The notes under the pieces: model-generated
Told to the model about the DNA's origin: nothing
The model's input: the letters and a program-made list of their open reading frames with translations, nothing else
Databases searched by the model: none
Made by a program: the position numbers and the translations under genes
From: JAADHX01 sp964569385
GTDB taxonomy: Bacteria > Actinomycetota > Acidimicrobiia > Acidimicrobiales > Poriferisodalaceae
Assembly: GCA_964569385.1 (NCBI GenBank)
Contig: CAZMUM010000013.1
Span: forward strand, 43,815-107,814
DNA: 64,000 nt
Direction of reading: 5' to 3'
Shown: in pieces, positions 45,178-52,507 of the stretch
Position numbering within the stretch: position 1 is the stretch's first letter
Layout: each line of letters starts with the position of its first letter

Positions 45178-47187
45178 ATGGGGACAAGGTTCAAATATTC
45201 CTCTTGGGACGGCAGCCAGGTCGGCTTCGAGTTGGATGCTGATGCTATTTTCGGAGAACTGACCGACGACCTGCTGTACCACGGCGATCTCAACGCGGCG
45301 CTGCGACGACTCCTCCAACACGGCATGACCGATGCCGACGGGAATCGAATGCAAGGCCTTCGAGAGATGCTCGAAGAGTTGCGCGAACAGCGCGAGCAAC
45401 GCCTTGAGCAGTTCGATCTCGGCGGCATCTACGACGACGTAAACAGCGAACTTGACGACATTGTTGAAGACGAACGCGACGCCATCGCCGATTTGCTGGC
45501 TGACGCCGAGACATCGGGCGACGAGCGGCGCGACGACATTGCTAAGGCGTCGATGCAGGACAAATCGCTGCAACTAGATCTGCTCCCACCCGACCTCGCC
45601 GGCAAGGTCAACAGCCTTGGCAAATACGAGTTTGTGTCGCCAGAGGCTCGAGAACGCTTCGAAGAGCTAATGGAACAGCTCCGTCAGGAGCTAGCTGAGA
45701 GTTACTTCAACCAGATGTCTGGGGCCATGGAGGCTGTTACCACCGAAGACATGGCAGGCATGAAAGACATGATGTCGGCTCTCAACCAGATGCTTGAAGC
45801 CCATCAGCGCGGCGAAGAAGTCGACTTCGACGCGTTTATGGAAAAGTACGGCGATTTCTTTCCCGAGAATCCAGCCTCGGTCGAAGACTTGCTTGAGATC
45901 ATGGCTCAACGCATGGCCGCGATGCAGGCCATGCTCAACTCGATGACACCGGAGCAGCGCCAGCAGCTCATGGAGTTGAACAATCAACTGATGCAAGACA
46001 TGGACCTTCAGTTCCAAGCTCAGCAACTCTCTCAGAATCTTCAACAGATGTTCCCCCAAGCCGGCTGGGAGAACTCCTATGACTTCAGCGGCGACGAGTC
46101 GATGAGCATGAGCGAAGGTTCGTCGATGATGCAAGAGCTTGGCGAGTTGGATGCGTTGAGCCAACTCATGAGCCAGGCATCAACACCAGGCGCGTTGGCC
46201 GATATTGATGTCGAGCGGGTTCGCAAACTCCTAGGAAACGACTCGGCCGACAGCCTCGAACGGCTTCGCCAAGTGGCGAAGATGCTCGAAGACTCTGGCC
46301 TGGTCGAAAATAGAGAAGGACGCCTCGAACTAACACCGAAGGCGATTCGTAAGCTCGGCAACAATGCGTTGGCCGAGCTGTTCCACAAGCTAAGCACCGA
46401 ACAACTCGGCCAGCACAGGGTCGACAAGATTGGCATCGGTCACGAAAGGGCCTATGCCACCAAGCCCTACGAATACGGCGACAACTTCAACCTCAACATT
46501 GAGCAGACGGTTCGTAACGCCATTCGGCGCTCAGGTGGAGGAACCCCAGTCTCGTTGTCACCTGACGACTTCGAGATCGAACGAACCGAACACACCACAA
46601 GAGCGAGCACGATCCTGATGCTCGATCTCTCGTTGTCGATGCCAATGCGTGACAACTTCTTGCCGGCCAAGAAGGTCACGATGGCTTTGCACTCGCTCAT
46701 AACCTCTCAGTACCCGCGCGACTACATCGGAATCGTCGGTTTCGCAGAGAGCGCTCGCGAGTTGACCGCCGCCCAACTTCCCGAGGTTTCTTGGGACTTT
46801 GCCTACGGCACCAACATGCAACACGGGTTCATGATTGCCCGCCGGTTGTTGGCCCAGCAATCAGGGACGAAACAGATCATCATGATTACCGACGGCGAAC
46901 CTACGGCCCACCTGATGCCATCGGGTGGCGTCTACTTCAACTATCCGCCCGTCCAAGAAACCCTCGACGTCACCCTCAAAGAAGTCATGCGTTGCACCCG
47001 CGACGGCATCCGAATCAATACCTTCATGCTCGACCCCGACGGCGGCCTGCGTAGATTCATCGAGCAGATGGCACAGATGAACGGTGGCCGAGCCTTCTTC
47101 ACGAGCCCGGACAACCTCGGCGACTACTTACTGGTCGACTTCGTTGAGAACCGCCGCAGGCTCATCACCAGTAGTGCCAGGCTGTGA
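45178..47187 (+). CDS. VWA-domain protein, partner of the MoxR-like ATPase
   Basis: This 669-residue protein has a long, Gln/Met/Glu-rich helical N-terminal part (about residues 30-330) and a C-terminal von Willebrand A domain. The MIDAS metal site is DLSLSMPM near residue 483 with TDGEP further on. It resembles M. tuberculosis Rv0959 in size and layout; the MoxR-type partner here is at 40662-42062. Such pairs form AAA+/VWA complexes that remodel or load metal into client proteins; the client is unknown. The ~230 bases between the secreted-protein gene and this start (44947-45177) should hold divergent promoters, but no clear box is visible. Confidence 0.87.
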   Translation: MGTRFKYSSWDGSQVGFELDADAIFGELTDDLLYHGDLNAALRRLLQHGMTDADGNRMQGLREMLEELREQREQRLEQFDLGGIYDDVNSELDDIVEDERDAIADLLADAETSGDERRDDIAKASMQDKSLQLDLLPPDLAGKVNSLGKYEFVSPEARERFEELMEQLRQELAESYFNQMSGAMEAVTTEDMAGMKDMMSALNQMLEAHQRGEEVDFDAFMEKYGDFFPENPASVEDLLEIMAQRMAAMQAMLNSMTPEQRQQLMELNNQLMQDMDLQFQAQQLSQNLQQMFPQAGWENSYDFSGDESMSMSEGSSMMQELGELDALSQLMSQASTPGALADIDVERVRKLLGNDSADSLERLRQVAKMLEDSGLVENREGRLELTPKAIRKLGNNALAELFHKLSTEQLGQHRVDKIGIGHERAYATKPYEYGDNFNLNIEQTVRNAIRRSGGGTPVSLSPDDFEIERTEHTTRASTILMLDLSLSMPMRDNFLPAKKVTMALHSLITSQYPRDYIGIVGFAESARELTAAQLPEVSWDFAYGTNMQHGFMIARRLLAQQSGTKQIIMITDGEPTAHLMPSGGVYFNYPPVQETLDVTLKEVMRCTRDGIRINTFMLDPDGGLRRFIEQMAQMNGGRAFFTSPDNLGDYLLVDFVENRRRLITSSARL

Positions 47188-47191
47188 CACT

Positions 47192-47497
47192 TTGAGCGTT
47201 GTTGTAGGCGGTGCTGCTTCGGGCACAACGTTGCGAATAGTCGTGACAGGCGACCTCGATCTTGGCGGCGCTCCACAGCTCCGCTCCGACGTGCGAACCC
47301 TGCTCCGCGACAACAACCCGAAGGTGGTTGAGATCGACCTTGGCGGGGTGGAAGTGCTCGACGATATCGGCGTTGGCGTGCTGCTCGGAATCCGCCGCCT
47401 CGTCGGGAGTCTAAATATTGAACTACGCATCGATGCCAAAAGTGAGCCGGTCGTACAATCGTTGGCTCAGTACGCAGTGAGCGATCTGTTTCGTTGA
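47192..47497 (+). CDS. STAS-domain protein, anti-anti-sigma-like without the phosphoserine
   Basis: This is a protein of about 101 residues. RIVVTGDLDLGGAPQLRSDV and VVEIDLGGVEVLDDIGVGVLLGI match the STAS fold of SpoIIAA-like proteins. At the switch site, where active family members have DSSG or DSTG, this one has DDIG, so the phosphorylatable Ser/Thr is missing. It may be a constitutive form or bind partners without kinase control. TTG 47192 is the only plausible start after the VWA stop 5 bases upstream. The VWA gene and this one are probably co-transcribed. Confidence 0.72.
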   Translation: MSVVVGGAASGTTLRIVVTGDLDLGGAPQLRSDVRTLLRDNNPKVVEIDLGGVEVLDDIGVGVLLGIRRLVGSLNIELRIDAKSEPVVQSLAQYAVSDLFR

Positions 47498-47707
47498 GAA
47501 CCGCCAAAACCCGGCGTTTGTTGCGGCAATACTGCTCCAAAGTTGAAGCCAACGCGTTAAAGACATACATTTTCAGACCGGCCGGTCAGGCCATCTAGAC
47601 GCCACGCGTCAGTGAAGCTGGCTCGCCACTGGTTCTATCGAGCCATTGACGGCTTCTCGCTTGCGCGTTGTCGTTACCGACCTACTCACTAACGAAGAGG
47701 ATCTCCA

Positions 47708-49828
47708 GTGGGATTCGTTCCGTATCTGGCCCTGATCGCGTCTATCGCGGCTCTTGGCCTTGCCTATTACTTCGCGACGGTTGTTATGGCCGCCGACGAA
47801 GGCACCGATCTCATGAAGGAGATTGGTGAAGCCATTCGAGAGGGCGCGATGGCGTTTCTGCGACGCGAGTACCAATGGGTCTCGGTGTTTGTCGGGGTGA
47901 TGTTCTTTGTGCTGCTTATCGTTCCAATAGACGGCCGCCCAGCAGCATCGTTCGCGTACCTGATGGGCGCTGTCCTTAGCTCCATCGCCGGGTTCGTTGG
48001 CATGCGCATCGCGACCGCGGCCAACATGCGAACCGCACACGCGGCGCGCAGCGGTGCCGCCGCGGCGTTGCCTCTGGCATTCAAGGGCGGAGCCGTTATG
48101 GGCTTCACCGTTGCTGGTCTGGCTCTGTTCGGCATCACATTCAACTACCTGTTGTGGGTGGTGTGGATGGGAGTCGACGACGCGTTTCAGGTGGTTGCGG
48201 CCTTTGGTCTCGGTGCAAGTTCGATCGCCCTGTTCGCCCGTATCGGTGGAGGAATCTTCACCAAGGCTGCCGACGTTGGCGGAGACCTAGTCGGCAAGAT
48301 CGAAGTTGGTATCCCCGAAGACGACCCTCGTAACCCAGCCACCATTGCTGACGCTGTCGGCGACAATGTTGGCGACGTTGCCGGCATGGGCGCTGACCTT
48401 TTCGAGTCCTACGCCGGTGCCATTGTTGCTCCGATCGTACTTATTTCGCTTTTGATGAGCGGGACGTTCATCAGCGGCGGCACACTCGCCGATGCCGGTG
48501 ACGCCGAAGCCCTGATGCTTTACCCGATCCTCATTGGTGCCCTCGGCATGATTGCATCGATCGTTGGTGCGCTGATGACCCGCGGTAAAGAAGGCCAAAG
48601 CCTGTCTGCTCAGTTGCACCGAGGTCAGTACGTCGCGATGGGCATGACGGTTGTGCTCTCGATTGTCGGAACTCTGGTTCTGTTCAGCGGCGCCAAGGGG
48701 GCCGATGGCAGCGTCCTTGTGGAGAAGCCGATCTATCTGGCACTGACCATCATCATTGGTCTGTTCGGCGGCTGGGCCATCGGCTTTACTTCTGAGTACT
48801 TCACCTCGGAGCACTATCCGCCAGTCAAGGGCATAGCAGCCCAATCCGAGACTGGGCCCGCCACTGTTGTGATCGAGGGAATCGCCCAGGGCAAACTTTC
48901 GACGCTTCCTTCTGTAGTGATTGTCGTCACGATGATTGGTGCGTCTTACTGGATGGGCGGAGCGGCCTTCGGCACTGCCGGCGGCGACATTGGTCTCTAC
49001 GGTGTCTCACTCGCCGCGATTGGCATGCTTGCAGTGACTGGCGTAATCGTCGCTGTCGACGCCTACGGTCCAATCGCCGATAACGCTGGCGGGATCGCCG
49101 AGATGGCAGGTCTTCCAGAAGAGGTCCGCGAGGTAACCGACAGCCTCGATGCTCTCGGTAACACGACCGCTGCTATCGCCAAGGGATTCGCTGTTGGTTC
49201 GGCAGCAGTAACGGCCCTGGCTTTGTTCAAGGCGTTCAGTCTTACGGCCAGTCAAGGCGACACCGTTGTCAACCTCGACATCAACGACACCGCTGTAACC
49301 ATCGGTCTGTTCCTCGGTGCGATGACGCCGTTCGTATTTGCGGCCCTCACGATGGCATCTGTTGGCAGAGCTGCCCAGGCCATGATCGTCGAAGTTCGTC
49401 GTCAGTTTGCCGAGATTCCTGGTCTTCGTGAAGGCCTGCCTGGCGTAAAGCCAGACAGTCGCCGTTGTGTCGACATCTCAACCCAAGCTGCACTTCGCGA
49501 GATGGTGATCCCTGGCCTATTGGCAGTGGTGTTGCCTCTCGCTATCGGCTTCGTCGACGTGAACGCACTCGGCGGATTCCTCGCCGGCTCGGTTGTCACC
49601 GGCTTCATGATCGCTATCTACATGGCGAACTCTGGCGGTGCCTGGGACAACGCCAAGAAGTACATCGAAGCTGGCGCTCACGGCGGCAAGGGCACAGACG
49701 CCCACGCCGCTGCTGTTGTCGGTGACACCATCGGCGATCCCTTCAAGGACACTTCTGGCCCAGCCATGAACATCCTTATCAAGGTCATGACCATCGTGTC
49801 CTTGGTGTTCGTGCCAGCCTTTATCTAG
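47708..49828 (+). CDS. hppA: Membrane-bound ion-pumping pyrophosphatase
   Basis: This 706-residue protein has about 16 helices. It couples pyrophosphate hydrolysis to cation export, giving ion-motive force and pulling biosynthesis forward. The catalytic loop is EDDPRNPATIADAVGDNVGD near residue 205. The determinant segment GNTTAAIAKGF near residue 485 has Ala at both sites (460 and 463 in usual numbering) where K-independent enzymes have Lys and Thr, so a K-stimulated enzyme is predicted. Whether H or Na is pumped cannot be read by eye. GTG 47708 follows an AAGAGG site. The ~210 bases upstream hold a 12-bp palindrome (47576-47587) and nothing else recognised. Confidence 0.95.
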   Translation: MGFVPYLALIASIAALGLAYYFATVVMAADEGTDLMKEIGEAIREGAMAFLRREYQWVSVFVGVMFFVLLIVPIDGRPAASFAYLMGAVLSSIAGFVGMRIATAANMRTAHAARSGAAAALPLAFKGGAVMGFTVAGLALFGITFNYLLWVVWMGVDDAFQVVAAFGLGASSIALFARIGGGIFTKAADVGGDLVGKIEVGIPEDDPRNPATIADAVGDNVGDVAGMGADLFESYAGAIVAPIVLISLLMSGTFISGGTLADAGDAEALMLYPILIGALGMIASIVGALMTRGKEGQSLSAQLHRGQYVAMGMTVVLSIVGTLVLFSGAKGADGSVLVEKPIYLALTIIIGLFGGWAIGFTSEYFTSEHYPPVKGIAAQSETGPATVVIEGIAQGKLSTLPSVVIVVTMIGASYWMGGAAFGTAGGDIGLYGVSLAAIGMLAVTGVIVAVDAYGPIADNAGGIAEMAGLPEEVREVTDSLDALGNTTAAIAKGFAVGSAAVTALALFKAFSLTASQGDTVVNLDINDTAVTIGLFLGAMTPFVFAALTMASVGRAAQAMIVEVRRQFAEIPGLREGLPGVKPDSRRCVDISTQAALREMVIPGLLAVVLPLAIGFVDVNALGGFLAGSVVTGFMIAIYMANSGGAWDNAKKYIEAGAHGGKGTDAHAAAVVGDTIGDPFKDTSGPAMNILIKVMTIVSLVFVPAFI

Positions 49829-49847
49829 ATCATTCGGTCAAGGTTCT

Positions 49848-49883
49848 CCAATAGCCCCGGTTCAGTAGAACCGGGGCTATTGG
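49848..49883 (+). terminator. Strong hairpin after hppA
   Basis: A perfect 16-bp stem with a 4-base loop starts 19 bases after the hppA stop. No T-run follows. It most likely terminates or protects the hppA transcript. Confidence 0.65.
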
Positions 49884-50071
49884 TCGTCAGTACTCACGGC
49901 GCCACTCCAAGGCGCTTCGCGTGTCGAAACATGCTCGAAACGTGGTCGACCACCTGGCGCCACAGACCGACAACATGGCGTTCACCTTCTAGACCCTTTG
50001 CTGACATCGCCGTTGCATAACTTGCTCGCAACGCCCGGGTGCACTCGCATTCGCAAAGCTGAGGAGCACAC

Positions 50072-51454
50072 GTGAAGGCAAAATTGACAGCGGTGGCATT
50101 GGTTGGAATCGGCTTGGTGGTGGTGTTGGCTTCGCCGGCCAGTGCCCAGCAGACCATCGACGCGGAGACTGCTGATCAGGCCCTCAGGTACATCGTCGAC
50201 AACCTCTGGGTGTTGCTGGCGGGCGTGCTTGTTTTCTTGATGCAGGCCGGATTCGCAATGGTCGAGGCCGGAATGACCCGAGCAAAAAACGTCGCCAACA
50301 TTATGGCCAAGAACTTCGCCGATGCTTGTGTTGGTGTTCTGTCGTTCTTCGTTGTTGGTTACATGATCGCCTATGGCGGCGATGGAGCTGTTCTTGGCTG
50401 GGGCACCGACGCATTTGCATTGAGCGGAATTGACTTGATGGGTAACGGAGAGGGGCTGACAGGCGCTACCGAGTTCTTTTTCCAAGCCGTGTTCGCGGCC
50501 ACTGCTGTAACTATTGCCTCCGGTGCCATGGCCGAGCGGACGAAATTCTCGGCGTATCTGATCTTCGCCGTAGCGATGACAGCTTTCATCTACCCGGTAG
50601 TCGTCCACTGGACCTGGGGCGGCGGAATCATCGCCAAGATCAACGTTGGGGACGCCGTCTACTCGGACTTTGCAGGGTCGGGTGTGGTTCACCTAACGGG
50701 TGCCGTGGCAGCGTTTGCTGGTGCATCGATGCTTGGCGCGCGCATCGGCAAGTACGACGAAAACGGCAAACCTCAGCCTATGGGTGGTCACAGCATCGCC
50801 CTGGCCTCGTTAGGCGTGTTCATTCTGTGGTTCGGCTGGTTCGGATTCAACGCTGGTTCAGAGCTTGCGGCCACCGATCGAGTGCCGCTTATTGCGCTCA
50901 ACACGTTGCTGGCGGCAGCTGCGGGTGGCGTGGCGTCGGCGGCGTTCATCTGGCAACGAGATGGCGCCCCAGATGTCGGAATGGCCGCCAACGGAATTCT
51001 CGGCGGGCTTGTCGGAATCACAGCTGGAGCCGCTGCGTTCACACCGATCGGCGCAATAGCCACGGGGCTGGTGGCTGGTGTAATAGTTCCTCTGTCGATC
51101 GAGTTCGTCGAACGTGTCCTGAAGGTCGATGACCCAGTTGGGGCGGCGTCGGTACACGGGGCCGCGGGCGTGTGGGGTCTGGTGGCGGTCGGACTCTTCA
51201 GCCACTACGACGATGGTTTCCTTGGGCGAACCAGCGCAGGTCTGCTCTACGGCGGAGGCCTTGCTCAGCTTGTGGTGCAGTTGATGGTCGCGGCAATCAT
51301 CATTGTTTTTGTGGGCTTGGCATCGTTCGCCGCGTTCGCGCTGATCAAAGCCACCGTCGGGCTTAGGGTCACCGAGCAAGAGGAGCTGATGGGGCTCGAT
51401 ATTGCCGAACACGGCACTTCGGGCTACACGGTCGAAATGCCTGTGCTTCAGTAA
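50072..51454 (+). CDS. amt: Ammonium transporter
   Basis: This 460-residue protein has a cleavable-looking N-terminal signal (about residues 1-25, ending ASAQQ) followed by 11 helices. It takes up ammonium. The twin-histidine pore residues are in VVHLTGA near residue 207 and SVHGAAG near residue 361. FAMVEAGMTRAKN near the start and the acidic DFAGSG before the first His are typical. The GTG start has GAGGAG upstream. No glnK gene follows; the next gene is DUF368. Upstream (49884-50071) no gene is supported. Confidence 0.95.
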   Translation: MKAKLTAVALVGIGLVVVLASPASAQQTIDAETADQALRYIVDNLWVLLAGVLVFLMQAGFAMVEAGMTRAKNVANIMAKNFADACVGVLSFFVVGYMIAYGGDGAVLGWGTDAFALSGIDLMGNGEGLTGATEFFFQAVFAATAVTIASGAMAERTKFSAYLIFAVAMTAFIYPVVVHWTWGGGIIAKINVGDAVYSDFAGSGVVHLTGAVAAFAGASMLGARIGKYDENGKPQPMGGHSIALASLGVFILWFGWFGFNAGSELAATDRVPLIALNTLLAAAAGGVASAAFIWQRDGAPDVGMAANGILGGLVGITAGAAAFTPIGAIATGLVAGVIVPLSIEFVERVLKVDDPVGAASVHGAAGVWGLVAVGLFSHYDDGFLGRTSAGLLYGGGLAQLVVQLMVAAIIIVFVGLASFAAFALIKATVGLRVTEQEELMGLDIAEHGTSGYTVEMPVLQ

Positions 51455-51483
51455 GAGCATTATCCGCGTTACCTTCGGCGGCC

Positions 51484-52404
51484 GTGATCACCCGCGTCTT
51501 CAATCAACTAGTCAGAGGTTTCGCCATGGGTGCCGCTGACATCGTTCCTGGTGTTAGCGGCGGCACCGTGGCTTTGCTGCTTGGTATCTACGACAAACTC
51601 GTTAGCGAGATACGTGCCGGTTCCGGTGCCCTTGGCGTTCTTGTTCGAGGTGACACAAAGGAGTTTGGCGCCAGATTCAGGGCCATCGACTGGGTCTTCT
51701 TGCTGTCACTGCTTGCCGGCATCGGGTTAGGTGTGGTGACGCTCGTGTCGTGGCTCCGCACTCAGATCGAGGAGCACCCAGTGCAAGTCTCAGCCGTGTT
51801 CTTCGGGTTAGTGGCAGCGTCAGTCGTCCTAACCGTGCGGGAGGTCAAAAACTGGGACGCACTCCGAATCACCCTTAGCTTTGTGATGGCTGTCGCGGCC
51901 TTCAACCTGCTCGGCCTGCGTTCGGGAGCTTTCGAAGACCCTTCCCTCATCGTTGTTCTGTTGGCAGGCTCAGTCGCAATCTGCGCGATGATCCTGCCAG
52001 GCATCTCTGGCTCGTTCATATTGTTGATGTTCGGCCTTTACGACCACATCACCGAAGCGATTGAGGAGCGCCATCTCAGCACTATTGCCGTGTTCGGAGT
52101 GGGTGCTGTTCTTGGTCTCGCGTTCTTCTCGACGTTCCTCAACTGGCTGCTTATGAGGCACCGCGACACTGTCATGGCTGTACTGATCGGATTGTTGGCC
52201 GGCTCGCTGCGTGTCCTGTGGCCCTGGCCGGCGGACGGTCCCGATGGCGCCAGTGGGTTAGAAAATGTCGAGCTTGGTGCGCCTGTTTCTGGTGAGGTCG
52301 CCGGTGCCCTGTTCGGTGGCGTATTAGCCGCTGTCGCGGTGGTGTTCTTGTCAGAGATTGCTCGACGGACCGCCGCCTCCAGTGAGACCGCGCTCGGAAG
52401 TTGA
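51484..52404 (+). CDS. DUF368 membrane protein, probable undecaprenyl-phosphate translocase
   Basis: This 306-residue membrane protein has eight or more hydrophobic segments. The N-terminus FAMGAADIVPGVSGGTVALLLGIY and the related LPGISGSFILLMFGLY later are the two internally repeated motifs of DUF368. Members called PopT were reported to flip the lipid carrier undecaprenyl phosphate back to the inner face; that role is applied here by family only. It lies 29 bases after amt and ~100 bases before topA on the same strand. Confidence 0.85.
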   Translation: MITRVFNQLVRGFAMGAADIVPGVSGGTVALLLGIYDKLVSEIRAGSGALGVLVRGDTKEFGARFRAIDWVFLLSLLAGIGLGVVTLVSWLRTQIEEHPVQVSAVFFGLVAASVVLTVREVKNWDALRITLSFVMAVAAFNLLGLRSGAFEDPSLIVVLLAGSVAICAMILPGISGSFILLMFGLYDHITEAIEERHLSTIAVFGVGAVLGLAFFSTFLNWLLMRHRDTVMAVLIGLLAGSLRVLWPWPADGPDGASGLENVELGAPVSGEVAGALFGGVLAAVAVVFLSEIARRTAASSETALGS

Positions 52405-52507
52405 ACTCAAGTCATGTACGTTCCGGACGAGAAACATTCTCATAACCGCTGCTGCGTGAGCGGTCGGTCGACCCCGCCAGCATACGCCAACCCCCCGAAA
52501 GAGTGCT

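Noticed and set aside
47124..47570. 16-base match TTCGTTGAGAACCGCC at both 47140 and 47489
   Set aside because: Short; one copy is coding and the other spans a stop; no longer homology around it, so probably chance.
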